Origin: Acidobacteriota bacterium
GTDB lineage: Bacteria > Acidobacteriota > Blastocatellia > Pyrinomonadales > Pyrinomonadaceae
Assembly (NCBI GenBank): GCA_019239425.1
Contig: JAFAZX010000052.1
Coordinates: forward strand, 1-33,672
DNA length: 33,672 nt
Reading direction: 5' to 3'
The number at the start of each line of letters is the position of its first letter. Position 1 is the first letter of the stretch. Below, piece by piece: positions 1 through 8,362 of this stretch. Position numbers and translations under genes: made by a program. Under the pieces are notes generated by a model. That model searched no databases. It was not told where the DNA came from and was given only the letters and a program-made list of their open reading frames with translations.

Positions 1-224
1 GGGCCGGCGGGTGGGAGCTGGCGCGGCGACTGCTGCGGCCGATCCCGTTGGTCGGGACGGCGGTCGTGCTCGGGACGGCCGGCTACGCGCTGCGGCGCAA
101 GGGCGCGGTGCGCGGCGCGGCCCACGTCGGCCTCGACCTCATCCCCGCCGTCGGCACGGCCAAGGCCCTCGTCGAGTTGTTCACGGGAGACCTCATCCCG
201 GACAAGAAAGCCGTGAACCGTTAG
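1..224 (+). CDS. C-terminal end of a small hypothetical membrane protein (5' truncated by window edge)
   Basis: The frame that starts at base 3 is open from the window edge to a TAG at 222-224 and gives about 73 residues. It has a short hydrophobic stretch (PIPLVGTAVVLGTAGYAL), then a basic RRKG turn, then an amphipathic tail with a GLDLIPAVGTAKALVELFTG segment and a charged DKKAVNR end. The Leu-Ile-Pro-x-Val-Gly pattern resembles small membrane-anchoring or pre-toxin-like segments, but the fragment is too short to assign a family. The start lies outside the window. A longer frame beginning at base 11 has only an Arg/Gly/Ala-rich translation and looks like a shadow. Confidence 0.5.
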   Translation, partial: AGGWELARRLLRPIPLVGTAVVLGTAGYALRRKGAVRGAAHVGLDLIPAVGTAKALVELFTGDLIPDKKAVNR

Positions 225-468
225 CCTCTTACCGACCGCCTCTCACCGTTCTCCTTCGCACCCCGCTCGCCTCATAGAACGCGCGCGTCCTGTATGTTCA
301 GGATGTCGTGAACCGCCCGGCGCTTGTCCTTCGCGTTGAATAGGCGCTTGGGGCTAGGCTCTCCTGGCGGTTCTGCTACAAGGATGCGGGGCCGAGCGTT
401 AACCATCTTTTCTGACTTTCAATAATGCCCCGGCGAAGTTGTTAACCTGACGGCGGGATTCGCCGGCC

Positions 469-2211
469 CTATTTTATCTTCTTCGCGCGCGTCTCGTTGC
501 CGCCGCCGCGCAGCAGGAGGTGCGTGACCTCGCCCGCCTCCGACCTGACGAAGACGACGAGCGTGTTCTGGCCCGTCGCGAAGAACTGCGTCTCAGACTC
601 TGGCAGCAGCTCAACCTTTGGAGTGCCTGCGACCTGGCCGAACAGTCGCGCGCCCTCGCGCCACACCCTGAGCACGCCGAACGGGGCCTCGTACTCGCCC
701 TCGTAGGCCGCCAGCACGTCCTCGCCCACTTTCGTTTCGAGCCGCTTCAGCATGGCGGAGGCGTTCGCGTTCTTCGGGTCAAGCTCGGAAGCCTTCCTGT
801 AGTTGGCGGCGGCCAGTTCCCTCTCGCCCGCCTTCAGGTAGGCCTCGCCGAGGCTGTCGTAGACGTTCGCCGACGCGGGGAACCGCCCGACGTTCGTCTT
901 GAATACTTCGACCGCCTCCTCGAACTTCTTACGCGCGAGCAGGCGGTAGCCGAGGCGATTGACCTCCGCTTCGGTGAGGGCCGCGCCCTTCGGGTCGCGG
1001 TAGTCGGCCAGCACCGCCGGGCCTTTCGCCAGCACCTGCCGGAGCAGCAGGCGCGAGGGCGAGTCGTATCGCTCGTAGTCGAGCAGGGCAAGCGCCGGCT
1101 GTTCGCCGCCGAAGACCTCGGCGACGATCTCGTGGACGACAGACAACCCGTTCGCGCCGTTGGCGAAGAAGACGAGCGCAGTGCGCCTCTTCTTCGAGGC
1201 GACGACGTAAGCCTTCGTGTTGCCGTTGTCGCCCCAGTGCCAGAAGGTTTCGCCGTCCGGCGTCAGTTGCAGCCCCCACCCGAGCCCCCACGCGACGGTC
1301 TTCGACGGCTTCGGCACGCCCTCCCGGTTGATGCAGTTGGCGCGGCAGCCCTCGTCCACCCACACCTGCGGGCGCAGCATCTCGCGCGCGGTCGCTGCCT
1401 TCAACCCCTCGCCGCTGATGACCGCCGCGACGAAGCGCGCGTAGTCTTCGGCCGTCGTGTTCAGGCTCGCGGCGGCGTTCGCCTGCTGCGGCTTGTTCCG
1501 GCCCGCCACCTGGCCCGCCTCGTCATGCGCGTACGCCTTCGCCGACTCGTACTCGTCGCGCCACACGTAGCTGCTGCGATGCATTCCGAGCGGCGCGAAG
1601 ACCGTCCGCCGCACGAAGGCGTCCAGGGGTTCGCCCGTCACCCGCTCGACCACTTTCTGGAGGTAGACGAAGCCCTCGCCCGAGTAGCTGAAGCGTTCGC
1701 CCGGCGTGAAGTGAATCTTCAGCGGCTGGCCTTCCGGCCGCCAGTTCGGGAACCCCGTCCGGTGGCTCAGGACGATCCGCGCCGTGATGAGGTTCAGTCG
1801 CTCGTCGTTCTCGACGTAAGGCGTCGGCAGGTACTTGGAGAGCGGCGCGTCGAGGTCTAACTTCCCCTGGTCGACCAGCTTCAACACGGCGTAGGCGAAG
1901 ACGGGCTTGCTCAGGGAGGCCGCCTCGAAGACGGTCGCGTCGTCGACCGGCTCCTTCGTCTCGGCGTTCTTCACGCCGAACCCCTTGTGCCACTCCACGC
2001 GCCCGCCCCTCACCACCGCCACGGCCGCGCCCGGCACCTCGCCCTCGCGCAGCAGCCGCGCCACCGTCTCTTCGAGCCGCGACCAACGGCCCCCCGGCCC
2101 GGCGGCCCCCTTCGACTTCTCCTGCGCGAGACAAACACGGCCGCCCGCGGCCACGCAGGCCAGCGCGGCCGCGAGCGCCGCCCTTAAGAGAAACCTCGTC
2201 GCGAAATTCAT
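469..2211 (-). CDS. Secreted serine hydrolase, beta-lactamase/PBP4* fold (class C-like) with TPR and DUF3471-like tail
   Basis: This 580-residue protein starts with a signal peptide (residues 1-30, ending near CLAQ), so it should act in the periplasm or outside. A class C beta-lactamase-fold hydrolase domain (about 40-370) carries the SxxK nucleophile motif S99-L-S-K102, a Tyr motif Y176-S-G178 and the HxG triad H325-W-G327. Family members act as esterases, D-aminopeptidases or beta-lactamases, so the substrate cannot be read from the sequence. Two TPR-like helical repeats follow (about 421-483), then a beta-rich tail (about 500-575) like DUF3471. The start is supported by AAGGAG seven bases upstream of the ATG. 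The gene is monocistronic, with about 270 bp upstream that should hold its promoter. A true AmpC would be near 380 residues and lack the TPR tail, so resistance is not implied. Confidence 0.88.
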   Translation of the reverse strand: MNFATRFLLRAALAAALACVAAGGRVCLAQEKSKGAAGPGGRWSRLEETVARLLREGEVPGAAVAVVRGGRVEWHKGFGVKNAETKEPVDDATVFEAASLSKPVFAYAVLKLVDQGKLDLDAPLSKYLPTPYVENDERLNLITARIVLSHRTGFPNWRPEGQPLKIHFTPGERFSYSGEGFVYLQKVVERVTGEPLDAFVRRTVFAPLGMHRSSYVWRDEYESAKAYAHDEAGQVAGRNKPQQANAAASLNTTAEDYARFVAAVISGEGLKAATAREMLRPQVWVDEGCRANCINREGVPKPSKTVAWGLGWGLQLTPDGETFWHWGDNGNTKAYVVASKKRRTALVFFANGANGLSVVHEIVAEVFGGEQPALALLDYERYDSPSRLLLRQVLAKGPAVLADYRDPKGAALTEAEVNRLGYRLLARKKFEEAVEVFKTNVGRFPASANVYDSLGEAYLKAGERELAAANYRKASELDPKNANASAMLKRLETKVGEDVLAAYEGEYEAPFGVLRVWREGARLFGQVAGTPKVELLPESETQFFATGQNTLVVFVRSEAGEVTHLLLRGGGNETRAKKIK

Positions 2212-2478
2212 CCCGACGCTCCTTATTTACGGATTTATGGCGCGGTGTTGCGCCCCGACCGACTGTCAACCCATACGTCCCGAAAAGGCGGGCGGTTCTA
2301 TATGACGAAAGCCGAGATAGCCTGTGTGGGATGTGGCGAAAGGTCGGGCCGAAGATCGGGCCGGCGGCGGCATTGAAGGCGAGGGGCTTGATGTCGGGTC
2401 AACGTGCCGATAGGCAGACGGGGCCGGCGCTTAGAAGTTGCGTCCCGCCTCCGGGAACTCCATGCGCGCGGCGGCCGC

Positions 2479-2760
2479 TCAATCCACCAACTCCTGATAT
2501 TCAGGGTGGCGGCGCAGGTAGGCCGAGACGAACTGGCACGCGGGCACGATCTTCAGCCCCTCGCCCCGCACGATCTCCAACGCCCCTTTGACGAGCGCCC
2601 CGCCGATCCCCTTCCCCTCGAACTCCGCGGGCACCTCCGTGTGCGTTAGCGCCAGCACGCCTTCACCCGCCTCCTCGTACTGGACGTAGGCCGCCTGCCC
2701 GCCCTCGAGGGCCAGCTCGAAGCGCGCCTCCTGCTTGTTGTCCCTGACCTTGTTCTCCAT
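2479..2760 (-). CDS. Small GNAT-like N-acetyltransferase (YjdJ/COG2388 type)
   Basis: This 93-residue protein matches the size and pattern of the minimal GNAT domain family (Acetyltransf_CG). A beta strand with the THTEVP segment is followed by the acetyl-CoA loop FEGKGIGGALVKGALE, then a final strand and helix containing CQFVSAYLRRHPEY, which is typical of this family's C-terminus. Family members are thought to acetylate small molecules or proteins, but no substrate is known here. I chose the ATG at 2760 rather than an in-frame ATG at 2781 because an AAGGGGGA Shine-Dalgarno sequence lies just upstream of it. No operon partner is evident. The nearest minus-strand gene upstream is more than 250 bp away. 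Confidence 0.8.
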   Translation of the reverse strand: MENKVRDNKQEARFELALEGGQAAYVQYEEAGEGVLALTHTEVPAEFEGKGIGGALVKGALEIVRGEGLKIVPACQFVSAYLRRHPEYQELVD

Positions 2761-2970
2761 TTTGTTCCCCCTTGCACGCACCCGTAGTCTTAGTAAGGCG
2801 CCGTCATATCGCTTTGTGACGAGAGAAGGTACGGTAAAAGGGCGCTCGGGCCCGGGCGGGTTGGATGGCTCGACGCGACGGCCCCGTAAGTCTGCGCGGG
2901 CCAGACGCCCGTTGGGGAGGGCCGGGTGGTGGGCGCGGCTGCGCTCCCTCGCCTGGGCCTGTTGGCCGTG

Positions 2971-3006
2971 GGCGCCGGGGGTTGTGGCCCCGGCGCCTTC
3001 TCTTTT
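2971..3006 (+). terminator. Strong rho-independent terminator-like hairpin on the plus strand
   Basis: A perfect 10-bp GC-rich stem (GGCGCCGGGG pairing with CCCCGGCGCC, loop GTTGTGG) is followed on the plus strand by TTCTCTTTT. Read on the minus strand the hairpin has an A-rich leader and no U tract, so its orientation fits plus-strand transcription. No plus-strand gene ends here; see the finding on a possible unannotated transcript. Confidence 0.65.
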
Positions 3007-3026
3007 ACCCGCGGCCCGCGGTGTCC

Positions 3027-3467
3027 CTAATGAACCATTCCCGTGACGGCCCGCGTCAGGTCGGCCGGCGCGACCGGCTTGCTGAGGTGTGTGTCGAAGC
3101 CGGCCTCCAGCGCGCGGTCGCGGTCGTCGTACATGGCGAAGCCCGTCACGGCCACCATCCGCGCCGAGCCGTAATCGGGGCGCGCCCTCAGCGCCCGTGC
3201 CAGCTCATACCCGTTCATCCCCGGCATCCCGATGTCGGAGACGACCACGTCGAACCGCCTCTCGTGCGCCGCCTTCAGCGCCTCCGGGGCCGAGAGCGCC
3301 GTCGAGACGTCGTAGCCGGAGAGCCTGAGCACCGCGGCCAGCATCTCGGTGATGTCAGGGTTGTCGTCGACGACCAGCACGTGCCGCCGGGACGTATGCT
3401 CCTCGGAGTCCGGTTCCACCTGTGGCGCCCCGACGTGGGCCGGGGCGACTGCTGACTGAGAGCGCAT
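3027..3467 (-). CDS. Single-domain response regulator (CheY-like receiver)
   Basis: This 146-residue protein is essentially one receiver domain (about 28-146) after a short variable N-terminus. The acidic pocket is D34-D35, the phospho-acceptor is D78 in SDIGMPG, the switch Thr is T108 (VAVTGF) and the conserved Lys is K130 in SKP. There is no output domain, so it probably passes a phosphoryl group to a partner or acts by protein binding. The frame is open for another 82 codons upstream, but the ATG at 3467 is preceded by an excellent AGGAGGT seven bases away, and the upstream translation is not protein-like. It is divergent from the GAF protein. Its receiver resembles the one at the end of the large hybrid kinase (similar DVGMP/DIGMP and MNGYEL/VDGYEL stretches), so the three genes may belong to one signalling set; that is inference. 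Confidence 0.9.
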   Translation of the reverse strand: MRSQSAVAPAHVGAPQVEPDSEEHTSRRHVLVVDDNPDITEMLAAVLRLSGYDVSTALSAPEALKAAHERRFDVVVSDIGMPGMNGYELARALRARPDYGSARMVAVTGFAMYDDRDRALEAGFDTHLSKPVAPADLTRAVTGMVH

Positions 3468-3713
3468 GACTTTAACCTCCTCACGTTTTGTCTTTTCGAT
3501 TACATAAAAAATCAATGGCGAGATGGTGGCCTGACTGTTGCCGTTATGTTGCATTAGGCGTGGCCGGCCACGGCCGGCACCGGAGGTGGGGGTTGTGAAT
3601 GGAAGATAGGTTGTGTCGCGCCAGGGGTCTGAGGGTTCGTTCGGCCTGCCGGGTCGCCTCTCGCTTCGGCGCACGGATGGCGCTCGTCCGACGGAGGGGT
3701 TATATTCGGGCAC

Positions 3714-4232
3714 ATGTCTGCGTCTTACTCACCCGACCCCATAGAGTTCTTTCGTGAGGCCCTGGCTGAAGGGGGCGTCCGCGCCGCCCTGCGGTTCCTT
3801 AACGCGCGCTCGCCCCACCGGTTCACCAGCATCTACCGCTTCGACGGCTCCACGTTACATAATCTTTATCTTTATGACCGGGCGAACCCCGAGTTCGGCC
3901 TCTTCCCCGACGCCCCGCTCGGGGAGAGTTACTGCTCCATCATCAACGAGACGGCGTCCACCTTCGCCACGCACGATTCGCTGAACGACGAGAGGGTCGA
4001 AGGCCACCCGAAGCGCGAGCTGGTTCTGTCCTACTGCGGGATACCGCTCGTCCGTGAGGACGGGACGCTGTTCGGCACGCTCTGCCACTTTGACTTCGTC
4101 CCTCACGCGATTGCCGCCGAAGAGGTCGAGTTTCTGGAGGCGGTCGCGCCCTATATTCTGAGAGAACTCGTCCGGCCCGGATGCGACCAGGCACGGCGCG
4201 CGCCCGCCCCCAGCGGCGCATCGCTCATCTGA
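3714..4232 (+). CDS. Stand-alone GAF domain protein
   Basis: This 172-residue protein is mostly a single GAF domain (about 20-152). The strand-turn signature YCGIPLVREDGTLFGTLCHF at 107-126 is classic for the GAF core, and an ESYCSII segment (71-77) lines the usual ligand pocket. It has no signal peptide, membrane segment or output domain, so it is a cytoplasmic sensor or regulatory subunit. The ligand is unknown. A GGAGGGG lies about 15 bases before the ATG, which is longer than ideal. The gene is divergent from the receiver gene across a 246-bp region. Its C-terminal 20 residues are Ala/Pro/Arg-rich and probably disordered. It ends just before a sulfatase stub in a different frame. Confidence 0.82.
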   Translation: MSASYSPDPIEFFREALAEGGVRAALRFLNARSPHRFTSIYRFDGSTLHNLYLYDRANPEFGLFPDAPLGESYCSIINETASTFATHDSLNDERVEGHPKRELVLSYCGIPLVREDGTLFGTLCHFDFVPHAIAAEEVEFLEAVAPYILRELVRPGCDQARRAPAPSGASLI

Positions 4233-4242
4233 CCGTCGCCTC

Positions 4243-4332
4243 CCTGTTTATGACCTCGCCGAAGACCCGGGTGAGACGCGGAACGTGGCGGCGAGACACC
4301 CGGAGAGGGTGGAGGCGATGAGGGCGCGGTGA
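4243..4332 (+). pseudogene. C-terminal stub of a sulfatase
   Basis: Between the GAF gene and the convergent kinase gene, one frame reads LPVYDLAEDPGETRNVAARH followed by PERVEAMRAR and a TGA at 4330-4332. This is the characteristic tail of arylsulfatases (formylglycine-dependent sulfatase family), in which a Tyr-Asp-Leu, Asp-Pro-x-Glu, Asn-Val-Ala pattern precedes the last helix. No start codon or upstream sulfatase sequence remains, because the upstream DNA is the GAF gene in another frame. I read it as the remnant of a deleted sulfatase gene. A chance match is possible given only about 30 residues, but the pattern is specific. Confidence 0.6.
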
Positions 4333-4391
4333 ACTTCACGGCCTTTCTTACCTCCCCCGATCTTTGCGACTCAATCCTCGTCTGAGACCTC

Positions 4392-7300
4392 TCAGGTCTC
4401 GCGACGAACGCTCCGTCCCGCCAGGTCCGCGACGGCAGCGTAGAGCGAGCCCGGCTCCGCGGGCTTCGCGAGGTGCTTCTGGAAGCCCGAGCGCAAAGCG
4501 TGCGCCTGCTCAGCCGCCGTCGCGTACGCCGTCAGCGCGAGGGCGGGCGTCTGCCCGCCATTGTCGGGACTGAGTGCGCGCACCCTCCGCATCAGCTCGT
4601 ACCCGTCGACCTCCGGCATCCCCACGTCGGCGACGATGACATCCGGGGCGGCGCGCCCCAGCGAGTCGAGCGCCTCGGCCGCGGAACGCACGGCCGTCAC
4701 CAATGCCCCGCCAGTGCGCAGGAGTAAGGAGACCATCTCCAGCGTATCCGCCTCATCATCCACCAGCAGCACGCGCACGCCGACGAGCGGCGGCAGCGAC
4801 TCTTTGTCAGCCCGGGCCGTCGCGGAGGAAGGGGTCTCCGCCGGGGCTTCGCGTCGCCCCTCGCCCTCGCCCCGCGGGTCCGCACCTTCTTCCCGCGTGA
4901 CGGCCGGCAGCGGCAGGTCGACGGTGAAGGTCGCGCCCTGCCCCTCGCCCGCGCTGTAGGCGTGGACAGACCCGCCGTGCGTCTCGACGAGGTGGCGGAC
5001 GATGGAGAGCCCCAGCCCCAGCCCGCCGTGGCGGCGAGTGGTCGAGCCGTCGGCCTGGCGGAAGCGGTCGAAGACGTGCGGCAGGAACTCCGCCGCGATG
5101 CCCTGCCCCGTGTCGCTCACCTCGACGCGCGCGTGCGTGAGCAGCCGCCCGGCGCTGACGCTGACCCGCCCGCCCGGGGGCGTGAACTTGACGGCGTTCG
5201 TGAGCAGGTTCCACACGACCTGCTGGAGCCGGACGGGGTCGCCCCAGACCTCGACGCCGGGTTTGAGTTCGCTCCTCAGCAGGATGTTCCTCGCCTCAGC
5301 CGCCGGGCGCACGGTCTCAAGCGCGGCCAGCACAACCTCGGTCAAGTCTACCCTCTCGCGTTCGAGCTTGAGCTTGCCGGAGATGAAGCGCGACACGTCG
5401 AGCACGTCCTCGACGATCTGCCGCTGCTGCTCGCAGTTGCGTCTGATGACGGCGACGGCGTGGCGGGACATCTCCCGGTCCAGGTTGCCGGTCTCGAGCA
5501 GGTGCGCCCACCCCGCGATGGCCGTCAGCGGGGTGCGCAGCTCGTGCGAGACGGTCGCCAGGAACTCGTCCTTCAGCCGGTTCGCCTCCTCGGCCCGCAG
5601 CCTCGCCGAGGATTCCCACTCCAGAAGCCTCTCCCGCTCCCGCTCGGCGAAAGCACGTTCGAGGCGCGACCACACGCGCGCAGCGAGCTCCTCCATCAAC
5701 TTCACCTCGTCCCCTCGCCAGTCGTAAGGCACGGCGTGGTAGACGCAGAGCGAGAACCGCCACTCGCCCTTCCTGACGAGCGGCACGTTGACGTGTGCCC
5801 CGATCTTCAGCGCCGACCACGAGGCCGGGTCCGGGATGCGCGCGTCGGTGCCGACGTCCCGGATGACCAGCGTCTCGCCCGCCATCGCGCCCCGCAGGAA
5901 CTCCGGTGTGACGAACTCGGACAGCTCGTAAGCGCCGGTCAGGCTCGGCGCGCCCTCGCCGTGCCACTCGTAGTTAATCGTGGCGGTCTCCGCCGCCTCG
6001 TCGATCTCCACGAAGGCGCAGGTGGAGACGCCTAAGAAACCGTTCAGCCGTTCGCCGACCGCGCGGACGATCTCCTCCGGCGTCGTGGCCTGCGCGGAGT
6101 CGCCGACGACCTCGGCCAGGAACCCGGCGTTCAGCTCCGCCCGCTTGCGGTCGGTGATGTCGATGCCGATGCCGAAGACGTTCGCCGGCCCCCCTCCGGC
6201 GGAATTGACCGCCCGCCCGCGCCCCTCCATCCACCTCTCGCCCCCGTCGGCGTGGCGGTGGCGGAACTCGACGACGTAGCCCCTGCCCTCGGCGACGGCC
6301 CCGCCCACCTCGGCGGCCACCCGCCCCCTGTCTTCTTCGTGGACGTATTCGTAGAAGGCGTCGAGCGTCCCCCCGAAGGTTCCCGGCGCGAGCCCGAAGA
6401 TGGCTTCGAGTTCCGGACTCCAGTAGACCGCGTCCGTCGCGAGGTCGAGCGACCACGCGCCCATGCGGCCCGCGCCCATCGCGAGGCTGAGCGTCTCCCG
6501 GCTCCGGAGCAGACTCTCCTCCGCCTCCTTAATCTCGGTCACGTCGCGGGTGGTCCCGGCTATGGCCTCCACCTCGCCGTCCGCCCCGATGATGGGGACG
6601 AAGATGTAGTCGTAGAGCCGGCGGCCGAACGTGCCCGAGAAAGGCACCACCCCGCGCACCGGCTGCTTCGTGGCCTTAACCTCTTCCAGCTCTCTGTCAT
6701 GCATCGCGGCGTGCCAGTCCGGGTAGCCCAGCTCGAGACAGTTCTTCCCGATGGCCTCGTCCCAGCTCCTGCCCCACATCCGGAGGAGCACGTCGTTGGC
6801 GTAGGTGAAGCGGTGGCCGAGGTCGAAGACGTAGACGAGGTCGGGCGTGCTCGACAAGATGGTGTCGTAGAGGCGGCGCTGGCGGTCGGACTCGGCCTCG
6901 CCGCGGAGTTTTTCGGCGGCGAGCCAGGCGCGCTCCGCGACCGCCTCCATGAGGGAGACCTCCTGCGGCGTCCACCGCCGCGGCCGGTCGTCGCTGACCC
7001 AGAAGATGGCGCGCCACCTGCCGCCGGTGAAGAGCGGAATTGAGACGTAGCTCCGCTCGCCGTCGGGCTCGTAGGTGGTTGAGAAGATGGCGGCGGTGCG
7101 CGGGTCGTGCTCGGCGTCGTGGTTGACGACGACGTGGCCGCCCCTGATCTCTTCCAGGGTCTCCGGGCTGTAGTCTGAAATCCTGTACTCGCCCGGCACA
7201 GCGGGCAGCCCCGCCCTGCGGTATTCGTGTCTTATCACCCCCCGGTTCCCGGCCTCGTCGATCTCGATGAAGAGGCAGCGGGCGGCGCCGAGGTGTCCGC

Positions 7301-8168
7301 TCGTGGCCCTCGTCACCTCCTCGAGCAGCGCCCCGGCCCCCACCCCGCCGAGGCGAATCCTGTCGCCGAGTTCGAGCAGGAACTGCCGGTCGAGTTCCTC
7401 CCGCTTGCGCTCGGTGACGTCCACGTTGACGCCGAGCAGGCGGCGGCTGGCGCCGCCCTCGTCCGCCTCGACCCGGCCGATGGCCGCGAGCCAGCGGACG
7501 GCGCCGTCCGCGCCGCGCACGCGGAACTCGACCGAGAACTCACCGCCCCCGGCGATAATCTGCTGTATCTCCCGCCGGGTGGGTTCCACGTCCTCGGGCA
7601 GGACGAACTCCAGCCACCTGTCCAGGCTCGGGTCGACCGAGCCGGGCGCGAGCCCGAGCAGTTCGTACACGCCGTCCGACCAGACGACCTCGCCCGTCAA
7701 CAGGTCCCAGTCCCAGGTGCCGAGGCGTGCGGCCCGCTGGGCGCGCAGGAGCCGCTCCTCGGCCACCCTCTGCTCCGTGACCTCGGTCACGACGACGCCG
7801 ACGCCGACCGGCGCGCCTTCGGCGGGCCTGACGGGGTAGTAGTTGGTGAGCCAGTACCGCTTGACGCCCGGCGCGGCCGGCGTCTCGCCGCCGACCTCCA
7901 CGTTCAGGATGGGCTCGCCCGTCTCCATGACGCGGCGGAAGAGCGGCTCGACCGTGGGGGCGAGTTCCGGGACCACCTCCGCCACGGTGCGGCCGACGTG
8001 GTCTTCCGGTGCGACGCCGTTCATGGCGGCGAGGTAGGCGTTGATGCGGACGTAGCGGAACTCAGCGTCTACGAAGGCGAGGCCGACCGGGGCACAGGAG
8101 AAGAGCGTGTCGAGGAGCGCGAGCGCCCCGCCCACTCCTTCGGGTGTCGTGTCGTCGGCGGCTGGCAT
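4392..8168 (-). CDS. Large hybrid sensor histidine kinase, PAS-PAS-GAF-PAS-PAS-GAF-HisKA-HATPase-REC
   Basis: This 1258-residue cytoplasmic protein has no clear membrane segment. Domains in order are PAS (18-135), PAS with PAC (140-256, ending GVNVDVTERK), GAF (262-420), PAS (432-548, ending GTTRDVTEIKE), PAS (556-677, ending GIGIDITDRK), GAF (681-840), a charged helix, HisKA (865-935) with phospho-His H875 in SHELRTP, HATPase (975-1087) with N991, DTGQG at 1019-1023 and a GLGLGLS lid, and a receiver (1132-1249) with D1137, D1138, phospho-acceptor D1181, T1213 and K1235. All catalytic residues are present. I use the ATG at 8168; a TTG 11 codons upstream is possible, and neither has a good Shine-Dalgarno sequence. 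The multiple PAS/GAF modules suggest integration of several cytoplasmic signals, possibly redox or small ligands. The 3' end converges on the GAF gene region. The soluble receiver at 3027-3467 is a candidate partner. Confidence 0.93.
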   Translation of the reverse strand: MPAADDTTPEGVGGALALLDTLFSCAPVGLAFVDAEFRYVRINAYLAAMNGVAPEDHVGRTVAEVVPELAPTVEPLFRRVMETGEPILNVEVGGETPAAPGVKRYWLTNYYPVRPAEGAPVGVGVVVTEVTEQRVAEERLLRAQRAARLGTWDWDLLTGEVVWSDGVYELLGLAPGSVDPSLDRWLEFVLPEDVEPTRREIQQIIAGGGEFSVEFRVRGADGAVRWLAAIGRVEADEGGASRRLLGVNVDVTERKREELDRQFLLELGDRIRLGGVGAGALLEEVTRATSGHLGAARCLFIEIDEAGNRGVIRHEYRRAGLPAVPGEYRISDYSPETLEEIRGGHVVVNHDAEHDPRTAAIFSTTYEPDGERSYVSIPLFTGGRWRAIFWVSDDRPRRWTPQEVSLMEAVAERAWLAAEKLRGEAESDRQRRLYDTILSSTPDLVYVFDLGHRFTYANDVLLRMWGRSWDEAIGKNCLELGYPDWHAAMHDRELEEVKATKQPVRGVVPFSGTFGRRLYDYIFVPIIGADGEVEAIAGTTRDVTEIKEAEESLLRSRETLSLAMGAGRMGAWSLDLATDAVYWSPELEAIFGLAPGTFGGTLDAFYEYVHEEDRGRVAAEVGGAVAEGRGYVVEFRHRHADGGERWMEGRGRAVNSAGGGPANVFGIGIDITDRKRAELNAGFLAEVVGDSAQATTPEEIVRAVGERLNGFLGVSTCAFVEIDEAAETATINYEWHGEGAPSLTGAYELSEFVTPEFLRGAMAGETLVIRDVGTDARIPDPASWSALKIGAHVNVPLVRKGEWRFSLCVYHAVPYDWRGDEVKLMEELAARVWSRLERAFAERERERLLEWESSARLRAEEANRLKDEFLATVSHELRTPLTAIAGWAHLLETGNLDREMSRHAVAVIRRNCEQQRQIVEDVLDVSRFISGKLKLERERVDLTEVVLAALETVRPAAEARNILLRSELKPGVEVWGDPVRLQQVVWNLLTNAVKFTPPGGRVSVSAGRLLTHARVEVSDTGQGIAAEFLPHVFDRFRQADGSTTRRHGGLGLGLSIVRHLVETHGGSVHAYSAGEGQGATFTVDLPLPAVTREEGADPRGEGEGRREAPAETPSSATARADKESLPPLVGVRVLLVDDEADTLEMVSLLLRTGGALVTAVRSAAEALDSLGRAAPDVIVADVGMPEVDGYELMRRVRALSPDNGGQTPALALTAYATAAEQAHALRSGFQKHLAKPAEPGSLYAAVADLAGRSVRRET

Positions 8169-8310
8169 AAGCAGGTGGGGATGATTGTAGCAGCAAGACA
8201 AAAATGCCGTGGTAATTTGTCAGCCCATGATTTCCCAGACAGACCTGCCGGTATCAGTCTAGCTCTAGATTCAATTACGTCTCGGTTGCAGACCTATAGC
8301 CGAGCGACTG

Positions 8311-8338
8311 GCGACACACAAAAGTAGGCATGTGTCGC
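8311..8338. repeat. Perfect inverted repeat between transporter and kinase genes
   Basis: GCGACACA and its exact reverse complement TGTGTCGC flank a 12-base spacer. It lies about 25 bases after the transporter's stop codon and about 140 bases before the kinase start, both on the minus strand. There is no T tract on either side, so it is either a weak transcript end, an RNA-stabilising hairpin or an operator for the kinase gene. Confidence 0.4.
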
Positions 8339-8362
8339 AAATCCTTGAAGAGCGCCTGAACC

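Noticed and set aside
520..1860. Long plus-strand open frame opposite the serine hydrolase
   Set aside because: Arg/Leu/Val-rich shadow caused by high GC at third codon positions; no start signal and no motif.
469..2211. The serine hydrolase as an antibiotic-resistance beta-lactamase
   Set aside because: The fold is shared by many esterases and peptidases; the TPR and C-terminal beta domain and the lack of AmpC-specific context give no support for that role.
3559..3572. 14-bp perfect palindrome CGTGGCCGGCCACG between the divergent receiver and GAF genes
   Set aside because: GC-only palindromes are frequent in such a genome and it is not placed in a recognisable promoter.
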